Assembly (NCBI RefSeq): GCF_001667775.1
Contig: NZ_LZJI01000083.1
Coordinates: forward strand, 1-64,000
Origin: Mycobacterium sp. E1747
Lineage (GTDB): Bacteria; Actinomycetota; Actinomycetes; Mycobacteriales; Mycobacteriaceae
Direction of reading: 5' to 3'
Length of the DNA: 64,000 nucleotides
A model generated the notes under the pieces. It worked only from the letters and a program-made list of their open reading frames with translations, ran no database searches and had not been told where the DNA came from. Positions 17,392 to 27,431 of this stretch are shown piece after piece (the stretch's first letter is position 1; each line of letters begins with the position of its first letter). The translations under genes and the position numbers were made by a program.

Positions 17392-18409
17392 CGTCTCGAG
17401 ACTGAAGTTTGCGCAACCGAGGTGCCAGATCCGTTTGAAAGAGTTCCAGGAAACGTCGTTGATCGTGCCCCGGTGCGTGGAACACCAGATGATTCAACCC
17501 GTAGTCGACATAGGCAGCGACCTTCTCCACGGCCTCATCGGGATCAGAAGCGACGATCCAACGCTTGGCAACCTGTTCGATAGGCAAGGCATCAGCAGCC
17601 TGTTCCATTTCGACCGGCGACTGAATCGAGTGCTTTTGCTCCGCGGTCAACGACAACGGAGCCCAAAATCGCGTATTCTGCAGTGCTAGTTCAGGATCGG
17701 GATCATAAGAAATCTTGATCTCAATCATCTTGTCGATATCGCGCGGATCTCGACCCGACAGTTCTGCGCCTTCCTTCATCGACGGAATGAGGGTCTCCGT
17801 GTATAACTCGACACCCTTACCCGACGTGCAGATGAACCCCTCGCCGGCCCGGCCGGCGTACTTGGCCACACCGGGCCCGCCGGCAGCGATATAGATGGGC
17901 ACCCCGCCCTCCGGAACGTCGTAGATCGATGCCCCGCGCAGCCGGTAGTACTCGCCATCGAAATCGACTCGATCACCCGTCCAGAGTTCTCTCATCAGCC
18001 GCACAGCCTCACGCAGACGAGCGAACCGCTCCTTGACCTCCGGCCATTCACCGGTGAAACCGGTGGCGATCTCGTTGAGCGCCTCACCTGTACCCACACC
18101 AAGGAACACCCGACCCGGACAGAGACACGCCATTGTCGCGAACGCCTGCGCCGTGACCGCCGGGTTATATCGGAATGTCGGGGTTAGCACAGACGTGCCG
18201 AGTGTGATCCGCTTGGTACGCTCGCCCACCGCCGTCATCCACGACAATGCAAACGGCGCATGCCCACCCGTGACACGCCAGGGCTGGAAATGATCGCTGA
18301 CCGCGGCACTATCCATGCCGTGTTCCTCGGCCAACACACCCAACTCCACCAACTCACGCGGACCGAACTGCTCAGCGGACGCCTTATATCCAAGCTTTAA
18401 CTCAGGCAT
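17375..18409 (-). CDS. fgd: F420-dependent glucose-6-phosphate dehydrogenase
   Basis: Oxidises glucose-6-phosphate and reduces F420 to F420H2. The 344 aa follow mycobacterial FGD1 throughout: [18 protein letters not shown] at the N-terminus, VSDHFQPW with the active-site His and Trp, [10 protein letters not shown] with the catalytic Glu, and TSGKG, TAEQKHS and AKRWIVAS with the phosphate-binding Lys, Lys and Arg. The start is ATG 18409, preceded by AAGGAG; the longer ORF start at 18430 is not supported. It overlaps the fbiC stop by 8 bp. A copy embedded in an F420 biosynthesis operon points to local F420H2 regeneration. Whether a second fgd exists elsewhere cannot be seen. Confidence 0.95.
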   Translation of the reverse strand: MPELKLGYKASAEQFGPRELVELGVLAEEHGMDSAAVSDHFQPWRVTGGHAPFALSWMTAVGERTKRITLGTSVLTPTFRYNPAVTAQAFATMACLCPGRVFLGVGTGEALNEIATGFTGEWPEVKERFARLREAVRLMRELWTGDRVDFDGEYYRLRGASIYDVPEGGVPIYIAAGGPGVAKYAGRAGEGFICTSGKGVELYTETLIPSMKEGAELSGRDPRDIDKMIEIKISYDPDPELALQNTRFWAPLSLTAEQKHSIQSPVEMEQAADALPIEQVAKRWIVASDPDEAVEKVAAYVDYGLNHLVFHAPGHDQRRFLELFQTDLAPRLRKLQSRDGVEVC

Positions 18410-21083
18410 GCAATACTCCTTCATAGACAACTGATTGGGTTACAGGTGCCGAGGTCAACGGCGTGTAGTCCGTGGTGCGCTGGCGGGCGGGGCGGCCGAT
18501 GCCTTCGGCAATCGCGACGAGTTCCTCGACCGACTTCGCCGAGCCGTTCTCCGAACCAGCCATCCGCGAGATGGTCTCCTCCATCAGCGTGCCGCCCAGA
18601 TCATTGGCGCCACCCTGCAGCATCACCTGCGTGCGCTCGATCCCCAACTTCACCCACGACGTCTGGATGTGGGAGATCCTGCCGTGCAGCATGATCCGCG
18701 CCAGCGCGTGCACCGCCCGGTTGTCCCGGTGCGTCGGGCCGGGACGCGCGCCACCCGCCAGATACAACGGCGAGGACTGGTGCACGAACGGCAGCGGCAC
18801 GAATTCGGTGAACCCGCCGGTGCGGTCCTGGATTCCGCGCAGCACGTTGAGGTGTCCCACCCAGTGTTTCGGGGTGTCGACGTGGCCGTACATCATCGTC
18901 GAGCTCGACCGCAGCCCCACCTCGTGCGCGGTGGTCACCACGTCGATCCACTCCGAGGTGGGCAGCTTGCCCTTGGTCAGGACCCACCGCACCTCGTCGT
19001 CGAGAATCTCAGCGGCGGTGCCGGGGATGGACCCGAGGTCGGCCTCGCGCAACGCGGTCAGCCACTCGCGCACCGACAACCCGCTGCGGGTGACGCCGTT
19101 GGCGATCTCCATCGGCGAGAAGGCATGCACGTGCATCGAGGGCACCCGGGCCTTGACCGCCCGCACCAGATCTGCGTAGCCGGTGACCGGCAGTTCGGGG
19201 TCGATCCCGCCCTGCATGCATACCTCGGTGGCGCCGGCGACATGCGCTTCCCAGGCACGGTCGGCGACCTCGGAGGTGGACAGCGAGTACGCGTCGGCGT
19301 CACCCTTACGTTGGGCGAACGCGCAGAACCGGCAGCCGGTGTAGCAGATGTTAGTGAAGTTGATGTTCCGGTTAACCACATACGTGACGTCGTCGCCGAC
19401 AGCGTCTCGGCGTAGCGAATCAGCAAGAGCGGCAACGGCATCCAGGGCCGGACCGTCGGCAGTGGCCAGCGCCAAGTACTCGTCGTCGCTGCAGCCGCCC
19501 GGGTCGCGCTCGGCCGACCGCAGGGCGGCCAGCACATCGCTGTCGATGCGCTCGGGCGCCCGCGCCGCCAACTCGGAGACCTTCTCCCGAATGGATTCCC
19601 AGTCCCCGAACGCGCTACCCAGGTCGCTGCGCGTCTCGGTCAGCCGGCCTTCGGTGTCGATGGCCGCGTGAAGATCGGTGCGCCCCGACGACTCCGACGC
19701 CTCATCGGGCTCCTGCCACGGGCGGCCCACCGACTTGGTATCCCGCGCCCACCCGGTGTCCGGATCAGCCAGCGCATCCACATGCCCGCGCACCCGCGGA
19801 TCGATCCACGCCGCACCCGCCTGCACGTACGACGGCTGCGCGGTAAGTCGTTCCACCAGTTCATAACCCGCGGTGGCCGTCACCTCGGCCAGGTCGTCCA
19901 GCGCCGGCCAAGGCCGTTCTGGGTTGACGTGATCAGGGGTAAGCGGCGATACGCCGCCCCAGTCGTCGACGCCCGCTGCGACCAAGGCCAGGCACTCGTC
20001 GCGGGAGACCAGATTCGGCGGCGCCTGAATGCGCATCTTCGGGCCGAGCACGAGGCGGCTCACCGCGATGCTGGCCAGGAAGTCATCGATGCCGGCATCG
20101 GGTACCGCGGCCATGGCGGTGTGGTCCTTGGCCCGGAAGTTCTGCACGATCACTTCCTGAACGTGTCCGAACTCCTTGTGCGAGCGGCGAATCGCGTGCA
20201 TGGTCTCGGCGCGCTCGGTCAGGGTCTCCCCGATGCCGACGAGCAGACCGGTGGTGAAGGGAATTGAGAGCCTGCCGGCGTCATCCAGCGTGCGCAGCCG
20301 CACCGCCGGATCCTTGTCCGGGCTGCCGTAGTGCGCCAGCCCGTTGGTCTCGAACAGCCGCCGCGACGTGGTCTCCAGCATCATCCCCATCGACGGGGCC
20401 ACTGGCTTGAGCCGCGACAGCTCGGTCCAGCTCATCACGCCGGGATTCAGGTGCGGCAGCAGACCGGTCTCCTCGAGCACCCGGATCGCCATGGCGCGCA
20501 CGTAATCCAGTGTGGAGTCGTAGCCTCGCTCGTCGAGCCACTGCTTGGCCTCGTCCCAGCGGGCCTCCGGCCGGTCGCCGAGGGTGAAAAGCGCTTCCTT
20601 GCAACCCAACTCCGCGCCCCGGCGCGCGACGTCGAGGATGTCGTCGGGCTCCATAAACATGCCCTTGCCCTGAGCGCGCAGCTTGCCCGGCACCGTGACG
20701 AAAGTGCAGTAGTGGCACGTGTCGCGGCACAGGTGCGTCACCGGGATGAACACCTTGCGTGAATACGTCACCGGCAACCGCCCGCCGGGACCCCGACGGC
20801 CGGCCGACTCCAGGCCGGCGTCGCGCACACGGGCCGCGCTGGCGCACAAGTCGGCCAGGTCATCGCCGCGGGCGGTCATCGCGATCGCCGCCTCGTCGAC
20901 GTTGAGCGCGACACCGTCCCGGGCACGACGCAAGACACGACCTAAGGCGGCGGGGCTGGCCACTTGAGCCCTCACAGGGCTCACCGGATTGGGCAGGACG
21001 ACGCCGCGGTGCGGGTTCGGAGCCGCGACCGTCCGCGACCACACGAGTCGTGTTATCCCATTTGATGTCTGATGGCGACACAT
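18402..21083 (-). CDS. fbiC: FbiC, FO synthase (fused CofG-CofH)
   Basis: A double radical-SAM enzyme that joins tyrosine and 5-amino-6-ribitylaminouracil to give FO, the F420 chromophore. The 893 aa carry two CxxxCxxC clusters: CRDTCHYC (Cys 119, 123, 126; CofG half) and CYTGCRFC (about 580-587; CofH half). Known mycobacterial FbiC is about 850-860 aa, so the first ~30 residues may not be translated. ATG 21083 has GAGGAAG upstream, but GTG codons around residues 34-41 are alternatives. It is the first gene of the fbiC - fgd - fbiD - ribA operon, with overlaps between all four. A 13-bp palindrome sits at its 5' end. Confidence 0.95.
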   Translation of the reverse strand: MCRHQTSNGITRLVWSRTVAAPNPHRGVVLPNPVSPVRAQVASPAALGRVLRRARDGVALNVDEAAIAMTARGDDLADLCASAARVRDAGLESAGRRGPGGRLPVTYSRKVFIPVTHLCRDTCHYCTFVTVPGKLRAQGKGMFMEPDDILDVARRGAELGCKEALFTLGDRPEARWDEAKQWLDERGYDSTLDYVRAMAIRVLEETGLLPHLNPGVMSWTELSRLKPVAPSMGMMLETTSRRLFETNGLAHYGSPDKDPAVRLRTLDDAGRLSIPFTTGLLVGIGETLTERAETMHAIRRSHKEFGHVQEVIVQNFRAKDHTAMAAVPDAGIDDFLASIAVSRLVLGPKMRIQAPPNLVSRDECLALVAAGVDDWGGVSPLTPDHVNPERPWPALDDLAEVTATAGYELVERLTAQPSYVQAGAAWIDPRVRGHVDALADPDTGWARDTKSVGRPWQEPDEASESSGRTDLHAAIDTEGRLTETRSDLGSAFGDWESIREKVSELAARAPERIDSDVLAALRSAERDPGGCSDDEYLALATADGPALDAVAALADSLRRDAVGDDVTYVVNRNINFTNICYTGCRFCAFAQRKGDADAYSLSTSEVADRAWEAHVAGATEVCMQGGIDPELPVTGYADLVRAVKARVPSMHVHAFSPMEIANGVTRSGLSVREWLTALREADLGSIPGTAAEILDDEVRWVLTKGKLPTSEWIDVVTTAHEVGLRSSSTMMYGHVDTPKHWVGHLNVLRGIQDRTGGFTEFVPLPFVHQSSPLYLAGGARPGPTHRDNRAVHALARIMLHGRISHIQTSWVKLGIERTQVMLQGGANDLGGTLMEETISRMAGSENGSAKSVEELVAIAEGIGRPARQRTTDYTPLTSAPVTQSVVYEGVLHA
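21041..21053. promoter_or_regulatory. 13-bp palindrome at the 5' end of fbiC
   Basis: ACACGA-G-TCGTGT, a perfect palindrome about 30 bp inside the longest fbiC reading frame. If translation starts at one of the downstream GTG codons this would be an operator in the promoter; if it starts at ATG 21083 it is coding sequence. Confidence 0.35.
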
Positions 21084-21178
21084 TGAGCTTCCTCAAGCCG
21101 ATTGATGAGTCCGCTTGGCAGACCGGTGGCTCCGCCGCTCTCGACCAGAGCACCCCACCCGCAGTTGTACGAAAAGCC

Positions 21179-22324
21179 TCAGTCGGCCTTTACCAACCGG
21201 GATACCTCAATCATTCCGTTGACGGCATCTGCCGCGTCCTTGATGCCCAGCAGCGCCGAAACATCGGCAAACGCATGACGAGTGGCGCCTGCGTCGGTAA
21301 ACGGCCTAATCTTCGCGGCAATCTCGGCCGGATTGCCGATGTGGTAGGTCTTGCGCACCATCTCGGGTGTCACCTTGTCGGTAATCGCATAGACCTCGTC
21401 GCGCGTGTAGGACCCGGAGAGCATCTTGAACGCGTAGTGCCAGTCCAGTGGCATGACCGACTCGATGCCTTCACGCTCCCACTTGGACATGTCCAGCCGG
21501 CCGGCAGTCGCTGCAAAGAACTTCAGCAGCGGGTTGTCGATGTACTGCTCGAACGCGTCCTCGCTCTCGCAGACGAAAAGCATGTGGATTGCCCCGAAGT
21601 CGAATTCCTCGGGGTCACGGCCGATCTCGGATAGCGTCTTCTTGTGGGTGTCGACGAACTCGCCGAACTGATCGGCGTACGGCATCACGAAGGGCACGCC
21701 GACTGCGATGCCATCAGCGTGCTTGAGGGCAGCATTAATGAGGCGGTCGCCACCCCCCATGGCGATCACGCGGGGCTTGCGGTCTTTGCCGCCGTTGCCG
21801 ATGAACGCGTCCTTGAGGTTCCACACCGTTCCGTCGTGGTCGAAGGCCTCGGTGCCCTTGATCAACTTCTCAAGGACAGCCAGGCCGTCCTCAAGGCGCT
21901 TCACGCCCATCGATCTCTTGATGCCGAAGGGAACCGTATTCTTAGCCTCGCCGGCGCCGAGGTAGAAGCAACCCGGTCCGGTCGTCGTGGTCGCTAAGGT
22001 CAGGAGCATCTGCGCGAGCTCAGAGGGATTACGGCGCAGCATATCCGTACCCACCCCGAATCCCACCTTCCCCTCGGTCGCACTCAGAGCGAAGCATGCG
22101 GTGGCGAACGGATCGGCGATCGAGTCGATGTCTGGAGCTACGGCGGCGACGGGCGAATTCTCCGGTGTCCACAGATGCTGCGGGAACCAGCTCATCAGCT
22201 GGTCCCACACCAGGACCTGATCCACGTGTCCGCTGGCCTCGATCGTTCGAGCCAGGTCTCCCGCCAGCCGCAGCGGCGCGTAGCGCGAGCCCCAGAGATT
22301 CACACCGGTCAGCACTTCGGGCAC
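21179..22324 (-). CDS. LLM-class F420-dependent oxidoreductase
   Basis: 381 aa. Contains VLVWDQLMSWFPQHLWTPEN, FGVGTDMLRRNPSE, YLGAGEAKNTVPFG and GRDPEEFDFG, so it is a diverged member of the same LLM subgroup as those at 14493, 27432 and 61415. Its promoter region (22325-22393) holds a 16-bp palindrome and is shared with the divergent TetR gene at 22394, a classic repressor-target arrangement. It is 95 bp upstream of fbiC on the same strand and could be the head of an extended F420 operon. Substrate unknown. Confidence 0.85.
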   Translation of the reverse strand: MPEVLTGVNLWGSRYAPLRLAGDLARTIEASGHVDQVLVWDQLMSWFPQHLWTPENSPVAAVAPDIDSIADPFATACFALSATEGKVGFGVGTDMLRRNPSELAQMLLTLATTTTGPGCFYLGAGEAKNTVPFGIKRSMGVKRLEDGLAVLEKLIKGTEAFDHDGTVWNLKDAFIGNGGKDRKPRVIAMGGGDRLINAALKHADGIAVGVPFVMPYADQFGEFVDTHKKTLSEIGRDPEEFDFGAIHMLFVCESEDAFEQYIDNPLLKFFAATAGRLDMSKWEREGIESVMPLDWHYAFKMLSGSYTRDEVYAITDKVTPEMVRKTYHIGNPAEIAAKIRPFTDAGATRHAFADVSALLGIKDAADAVNGMIEVSRLVKAD

Positions 22325-22350
22325 CGTCGCCCTCCTTAGATGTAGAAGGT

Positions 22351-22366
22351 AAGTAACTGGTTACTT
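22351..22366. promoter_or_regulatory. 16-bp palindromic operator candidate between LLM and TetR genes
   Basis: AAGTAAC-TG-GTTACTT, perfectly symmetric, centred between the divergent starts at 22324 and 22394. Form and position are what is expected of an operator for the adjacent TetR protein, controlling itself and the LLM gene. Confidence 0.75.
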
Positions 22367-22393
22367 CGTGATCTTTGCCATAAGCTGCTTGTC

Positions 22394-23014
22394 GTGTCAA
22401 GTGCGTCACGTCCGCGCCTCTCCAAAGAGGCACGCCAGGAGCAGATCGTGGCCGCGGCGCGCGCAGAATTCCTCTCACGCGGCTTCGCCGGCGCCCGCAT
22501 CAGTGAGGTGGCGCGCGCCGCCGAGGTGAACATCGCGTTGGTCTACAAGCACTTCCGCAGCAAGGAGGAGCTGTTCGACGTCGCCGTGGTCGCTCCGCTG
22601 CGGGCGGCGTTGGAAGGGGTGATCGCCGGCATGAAGACGCTGCCGTCAGATCCCCTCGGCGCAGCCCAGTACGCGAGCATGCTGCGCTTCGTCCGCGCCC
22701 TGCTCGAGTTCTTCACCCAGTCCGCACCGGGACTCGGCGTCGTCTTGTTCGGCGATCGCGGCCCGGCGACTGAGTTCTACTTCGAGCACATTCGACCGTT
22801 GATCGAGGCCAGCATTGAGGCGGGAGAGGTCAACCGGGAGCGATGGCCGCACGCAGACTACGACACCGAGACAGCGGTGCAGGCCGCGTTCGGGATGGCG
22901 TTCTGGTTCGCCGTCGACGAGTCGATGCGAGGGACAAACACAGACCTTGACGTCCGGGCGCGTGCGCTGACCGACATCGTTATGTACGGCGTCGCCGCCC
23001 GAGAAACGAGGTAG
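22394..23014 (+). CDS. TetR-family regulator of the adjacent LLM gene
   Basis: 206 aa from GTG 22394. N-terminal DNA-binding region QIVAAARAEFLSRGFAGARI, EVARAAEVNIALVYKHF, RSKEELFDVAV; an amphipathic ligand domain follows. It is divergent from the LLM gene at 21179 with a 16-bp palindrome between them, so autoregulation and repression of the LLM (and possibly the F420 operon beyond) is likely. It differs from the TDIVWKTLY-type TetRs of the island. A gap of about 276 bp without features follows it. Confidence 0.88.
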   Translation: MSSASRPRLSKEARQEQIVAAARAEFLSRGFAGARISEVARAAEVNIALVYKHFRSKEELFDVAVVAPLRAALEGVIAGMKTLPSDPLGAAQYASMLRFVRALLEFFTQSAPGLGVVLFGDRGPATEFYFEHIRPLIEASIEAGEVNRERWPHADYDTETAVQAAFGMAFWFAVDESMRGTNTDLDVRARALTDIVMYGVAARETR

Positions 23015-23290
23015 GGCGCGCACTCGGCGACCAGACACCGCAGAACCTCGATGGCAGGCGGGCGTCGAGCCGCACCGGCCGTCATCTGTGTGGCAAATTG
23101 GGGAGGGCTTTGCAGGTGTGATTCTTCACCGCACCCTTGACGGGCTTCAACGTCCAGGTCGTACCTGTAGAGCTGCGAAAATTGGGCTGCTGGGGCGCCG
23201 CCCTGGCGACCAGTTGGCCGGGCGGCGCACCTCATCGCCGGAGACCCTCCGCGAAGGACGATGATGAGCATGCGTCGCAAGCCGAGCGAA

Positions 23291-23944
23291 TCATTCGTAG
23301 AGCGTTTTCCATACGATGTCGGTCAACGCTTTCAGCAAGCGGGCAGTCCGCGCGGTGCCCGCCGAAGCCGCCATGGTGTAAAGGCCGCGTTCGATCATCC
23401 AGATCACCCAGCCAGCCGTTTCGGCGGGCTCCAACCGGCCGTCGACGAATCCCTCCGCCTGCCCGCGTTCGATATGTGCTGTCAGTTTTGCGATCGCGTC
23501 GTTCTGCAGGTCGAGCACCTGCTTCTTGATATTCGGTTCGTAACCGGCTGCATCGGAGATCGCGGCTTCGACAACCTTGTGCCGCAGGTACATATCGAAG
23601 ATTCCGCCCAGAGCCTGTTCCAACTGGTCGCGGGTGCAGTCCGCGCGCAATTCCCACCACCGTGTGGCCACGACCGACGACTCGGCGATGAAGTGCTGCG
23701 CGAGCTCCAGAAGCAATGATGCCTTGTCCGAGAAGTTGGCGTAGAAAGTTGCCCTCGACACCCGCGCCTCGTTCAGTATCTGGTCGATGGTGATGGCAGG
23801 AAACGAATGGTCGACAAGGAGTCGCTCGACCGCTTCAAGCAGTCGCTGTCGAAGCTCCGCGCGCTGTTCGGCCCGAGTGCGGCGCTGCTTGCGAGCGGCG
23901 GTCGTTCGAGCGCCGGCTCGCTGGTCGGCTCCGGGCCGGGTCAC
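23291..23944 (-). CDS. TetR-family regulator (TDIVWKTLY subgroup)
   Basis: 217 aa from GTG 23944, which has GGAG about 6 bp upstream; the ORF could start at 23989. The DNA-binding region is FPAITIDQILNEARVSRATF then YANFSDKASLLLEL; the C-terminus ends WVIWMIERGLYTMAAS and TDIVWKTLYE. It is close in sequence to the TetR at 31014 (YANFKAKSELLLEV, WLIWMVERGLYQMATS). It is convergent with the 22394 regulator and downstream of the SDR gene. Effector unknown. Confidence 0.82.
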   Translation of the reverse strand: MTRPGADQRAGARTTAARKQRRTRAEQRAELRQRLLEAVERLLVDHSFPAITIDQILNEARVSRATFYANFSDKASLLLELAQHFIAESSVVATRWWELRADCTRDQLEQALGGIFDMYLRHKVVEAAISDAAGYEPNIKKQVLDLQNDAIAKLTAHIERGQAEGFVDGRLEPAETAGWVIWMIERGLYTMAASAGTARTARLLKALTDIVWKTLYE

Positions 23945-24031
23945 AGGTGCTCCGATCCAACTCGAGAGGCATGGACGGAGCCGCCGCACATGAACATGCT
24001 TCGCCTGCGGTGCGTCATTATGCCCCAGCCG

Positions 24032-24817
24032 CTACATGCCCTTATACAGGCCGCCGTCGATCCGCAGGTCGGCGCCGGTGATGTACGCCCCTCCCTTCCC
24101 GGCGAGGAACACGACCGCCGCCGCCACCTCCTCAACGGAGCCCAGTCGTCCCAGCGAGACGCCGCCGAGCTGGTCTAACATCGCTTGGATCGCCTCTTGT
24201 CGGGGAAGGCCGGTCGCAGCGGCGAGCTGATCGCCGAGTTGCCCCTCGCCGGTCCACCCTGGGGTCTCGATCGCGCCGAGAGACAGCGTGTTGACCCGCA
24301 CACCTAGCGGTCCCATCTCCACGGCGAGCGCCTTGGTGAAGGTGTTCAGGGCGGCCTTCGACGCCGCGTAGTCGACAATGCCCGGCTCCGGTTTGACCGC
24401 TCCTATCGACGAGATGTTGACGATGCTCCCGCCGCGCTCCACCAACGACGGAAGTGCCCGTCGAATGAGCCTCACCGGAGCGAATAAATTCAGGTCGAGC
24501 GACACCTGCCACTCGGCGTCGGAAACCGCTGCGATCCCGTTGGTGCGCGGCTGTTCGATCCCGCCCACGTTGTTGACGACGAGATCGATTCCGGCAGCCG
24601 CTTCCAACGCCGTATCGGCGAGAAGCGCCACTCCATCGGCCGTGAGGAGGTCGGCCTCCACCCACTCGATTCCGGGTAGCGCGGGGTCGGATCGCGACGC
24701 GCCGAAGACCCGCATCCCGACATCGCGAAGGGCGCTGCATACCCCGCGACCGATACCGCGACTGGCCCCCGTCACTACTGCCACTTTTCCCGACAGCGTT
24801 GGGTCCTCTGAAATCAT
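24032..24817 (-). CDS. Short-chain dehydrogenase/reductase
   Basis: 261 aa classical SDR. The cofactor motif VTGASRGIGRG is at residues ~15-25, NNVGG follows at about 88, the catalytic Ser is in NISSIGAV, and YAASK is the YxxxK pair. The C-terminal ADLRIDGGLYKGM is usual. It would oxidise an alcohol or reduce a ketone with NAD(P)(H). It follows the phosphotransferase and LLM genes (24902-27149) on the same strand and is probably co-transcribed, 84 bp downstream of the phosphotransferase stop. Confidence 0.9.
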   Translation of the reverse strand: MISEDPTLSGKVAVVTGASRGIGRGVCSALRDVGMRVFGASRSDPALPGIEWVEADLLTADGVALLADTALEAAAGIDLVVNNVGGIEQPRTNGIAAVSDAEWQVSLDLNLFAPVRLIRRALPSLVERGGSIVNISSIGAVKPEPGIVDYAASKAALNTFTKALAVEMGPLGVRVNTLSLGAIETPGWTGEGQLGDQLAAATGLPRQEAIQAMLDQLGGVSLGRLGSVEEVAAAVVFLAGKGGAYITGADLRIDGGLYKGM

Positions 24818-24901
24818 GTCACTCTCCGATCGATCATCGCCGCCGGACCAACATCGGCCAGCCGCTTCTGTCCCACGTGCGGGTCGAATTGCGCCACAGA
24901 G

Positions 24902-25999
24902 TCATCCGCCCGGAAGCAGACCGACCGCGCCGAGATCGTCAACGCATGCGGCGCCCCGCAGCATCATGCCGTCGAGCAAGTCTCGCCCCTCCGCGGTGGC
25001 GACATCCCAGCGCGTGGAGACGAGCATCGGGTAGACGAGCCCCCAGACCGTGGCGATCCGGTACTGCCTCCATGCCGTGTCCCACGAGTAATCGGTGACG
25101 CCGCGCTCGCGCAGCCCCTCCCACCATGCGCGTACCAACTCCTCGTCGTGTCCCCGACGCACATCCGTCCGCATGCTTTGCGACACCACATACGCCACGT
25201 CGAAAACCCCGCAGGCCTGACCCGCCATTTGGAAGTCGATGAATATCGGCACGCCGTCATCACCGATGAAGAGATTGTCTGAACGCAACTCACCGTGAAT
25301 GATCGTGCGCGGGTGGGACAGCTCCGCGACAAAGAACGGAATCAACTCGGCGAACCGCTCACATGTTCGCGCGACCGCAGCGGGGATGTCGTCCGCGAGG
25401 CGGGAACCGATGGCTGGCCACGCGATCCGGCAGACCTCCCCGAACGTTGACCACACCATCAGCGCCCGGTCAGAGTCCATGCGCGGCAACGTCTCTGCCA
25501 ATCCGTCGAGCACCGGGTTGTTCCATCCCCACGCATGCAGTGCAGCCAGGCCGCGTACGACCGACGCCGCGTTGGCTAGCGACAGCCCCGTGCGCTGGTC
25601 TGCGGCGACGAGCGGGGCGAGGTCCTCGATGATCAGGATCGTGTCGCTGGAGTTCGGATCCGATTCGGTGACGATGGGCCGCGGTGTGCGGACGGGAGCC
25701 GACGATGAGCCGTGCGCGACGTGGCGATAGAACGCCAGCTCTCGCCCGTACGAGCCGATCACATCGTGCACGTCGCGCGTCGGCCCTGGCGGAAAGGGCA
25801 TCTTGACCACCGCACTCACGGTTAAGCCCGAGGTGGTGGCGTATTGCATCCGGAACAGTTCACCGCCAAATGCGGAGTGCTCGCCAAGCGGTGCCTTGAG
25901 AAGGATATTCGCTCGGTCGTCGTCCGCGATCTGACCACCTCGTCGCAGCGCGGCCGTCAGCCACGCATCGTCGACCTGGTCCTGGTTCGCTGGAATCAT
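24902..25999 (-). CDS. Phosphotransferase (HGELRSDN type) paired with LLM gene
   Basis: 365 aa kinase-fold protein. N-lobe VVKMPFPPGPTRD, hinge LIIEDLAPLVAADQ, catalytic loop IIHGELRSDNLFI at about residue 234, metal site IFIDFQMA. Asp in HGD is replaced by Glu (HGE), a feature shared with the copies at 13421 and 59242. The start is ATG 25999, just 7 bp after the LLM stop; the longer ORF overlaps that gene. It probably phosphorylates an alcohol made or used by the LLM/SDR enzymes. This is inferred from the repeated gene pairing, not from a recognised substrate motif. Confidence 0.8.
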   Translation of the reverse strand: MIPANQDQVDDAWLTAALRRGGQIADDDRANILLKAPLGEHSAFGGELFRMQYATTSGLTVSAVVKMPFPPGPTRDVHDVIGSYGRELAFYRHVAHGSSSAPVRTPRPIVTESDPNSSDTILIIEDLAPLVAADQRTGLSLANAASVVRGLAALHAWGWNNPVLDGLAETLPRMDSDRALMVWSTFGEVCRIAWPAIGSRLADDIPAAVARTCERFAELIPFFVAELSHPRTIIHGELRSDNLFIGDDGVPIFIDFQMAGQACGVFDVAYVVSQSMRTDVRRGHDEELVRAWWEGLRERGVTDYSWDTAWRQYRIATVWGLVYPMLVSTRWDVATAEGRDLLDGMMLRGAACVDDLGAVGLLPGG

Positions 26000-26006
26000 T
26001 GCGCGG

Positions 26007-27149
26007 CTACAACCTTCCGGATGAAGCCCGGGCTCGCCAGGACTCGACGACGCCCTGGTTCTGCCCCGGGGTCGTGCCATAGATGATGATCTCGTCGGCA
26101 CCGGCGTTGCGGAATTCGAGCATCTTGTCGACGCACTGTTCGGAAGTGCCCAGCGCGCACGATTCGGCTATCCACTCGTCGGGGATGAATCTGGTCGCCT
26201 CCATAAGATCCCGCCGGTGAAAATGCTCGTCGGCGGATGCCATTCCGGCAAATTCATCAGCCTGCTGCAGCCGCACCGCCGGAGCGAGATCCCAGTTGTT
26301 GACCTTCACGGTCGCCTTCGCCCAGTGGTCGATCTGCATATACGTCACCGCACGCGCGTACGTCTGCTGGCGAGTCTCGAATTCGTCGAGATCGGGTGCG
26401 GTGATTACACACTGGGCGACTCGGACCGTGCCCGGATCGCGCCCGATCCTCTCGCAAGCGACGTCGATGTTCTTCCGCGCTGCCCGGGTGGCTTCGGGAG
26501 TGAGCAAGGGGCACAGCATGATCCCGTCGAACGCTTCTGCGACTGCCCTTGCCGCACGCGGACCGCCGAAGCTGCCGTACCAAACGGGGGGTGGATCACC
26601 GTGGTAGGTGTCGCCCATCGCCAGCCCGTGGAAGCTCCCTGCCGGACCGTCGTAGTCCACGCGCTCCCCCCGCCACAACTGGCGCAGAAGCCCGACGTAG
26701 TCGACCAGCCCCGCGTATCCGGGAGCGGCCGAGAGGCCCAGCGCGACGCGGTTGTAATCGGCTTCGCCCTGCCCCAGTCCGAGCACGAATCGCGGCCCGT
26801 AGCACGCTTGCATGGTCGCCGCGAACGCGGCCATCAGCTTGGGGTGGCGATCGCTGGGCCGAATGACACCAGTACCCAGTTCGAGCCGGCTCGTGTGAGC
26901 CGCCATCCCGCTGAGGAGGGTGGCCGCTTCCTTGATGTTGAATCTCTCGGACAACCACACTCGGCGAAAGCCAATCCGTTCAGCGTCGATTGCGTCGGCG
27001 AAGCCCTGGATCGGGGTCCTCACCTCGGTCGTGTTCGCCAGGCCATCCGGCAATTGCGACTGAAGGCGCCCACCCAACACGAACGTACTTAGGTCGTCGA
27101 CGACCGGCGCCGCCCCAGTCGCTTCCATGACATCGGATTGCGCTGGCAT
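26007..27149 (-). CDS. LLM-class F420-dependent oxidoreductase (ERFNIKEA type)
   Basis: 380 aa. Contains VWLSERFNIKEAATLLSG, RHPKLMAAFAATMQACYG, VLGLGQGEADYNR, YGSFGGPRAARAVA and YMQIDHWAKATV. The same set is found in the protein at 60318-61418, its paralog. This is a different LLM subgroup from the SGWF type. It heads the LLM - phosphotransferase - SDR operon and is divergent from the SGWF-type LLM gene at 27432, so both subgroups sit together here as they do at 60.3-62.6 kb. Confidence 0.85.
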   Translation of the reverse strand: MPAQSDVMEATGAAPVVDDLSTFVLGGRLQSQLPDGLANTTEVRTPIQGFADAIDAERIGFRRVWLSERFNIKEAATLLSGMAAHTSRLELGTGVIRPSDRHPKLMAAFAATMQACYGPRFVLGLGQGEADYNRVALGLSAAPGYAGLVDYVGLLRQLWRGERVDYDGPAGSFHGLAMGDTYHGDPPPVWYGSFGGPRAARAVAEAFDGIMLCPLLTPEATRAARKNIDVACERIGRDPGTVRVAQCVITAPDLDEFETRQQTYARAVTYMQIDHWAKATVKVNNWDLAPAVRLQQADEFAGMASADEHFHRRDLMEATRFIPDEWIAESCALGTSEQCVDKMLEFRNAGADEIIIYGTTPGQNQGVVESWRARASSGRL

Positions 27150-27431
27150 CCCTACTAGTCCTCCTCGTGCAATGGCTGGTTCTCGAAGCGAAGGCGCGCG
27201 GCGTCGTTGCGACCGACGCCTTCGAATAACTCATATGGATAGTCCATTTTACATGCCACGAGCGGCTGCCAGGGGCGCGCGTGTCATCTAAATAAGCTGT
27301 GTATGAACACAATTTGGAAACTATAACCCACACCAACAAATCAGACTACTAGTTTGTTTTTTCGCGGCGCGATGATAATGTCCGCTTGTCCCGTGACGAC
27401 AGTCACAGTTCCCGCGACACGAGGAGACCCC
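27150..27431. promoter_or_regulatory. Divergent promoter region with two short inverted repeats
   Basis: AT-richer than its surroundings. It contains ATGGA-TAG-TCCAT at 27235-27247 and TGTGT-ATGA-ACACA at 27298-27311 between the two divergent LLM genes. Either could be an operator. No regulator gene adjoins directly. Confidence 0.45.

Noticed and set aside
18435..19415. 326-aa plus-strand ORF inside fbiC
   Set aside because: Antisense to the CofH half of FbiC, which carries clear radical-SAM motifs.
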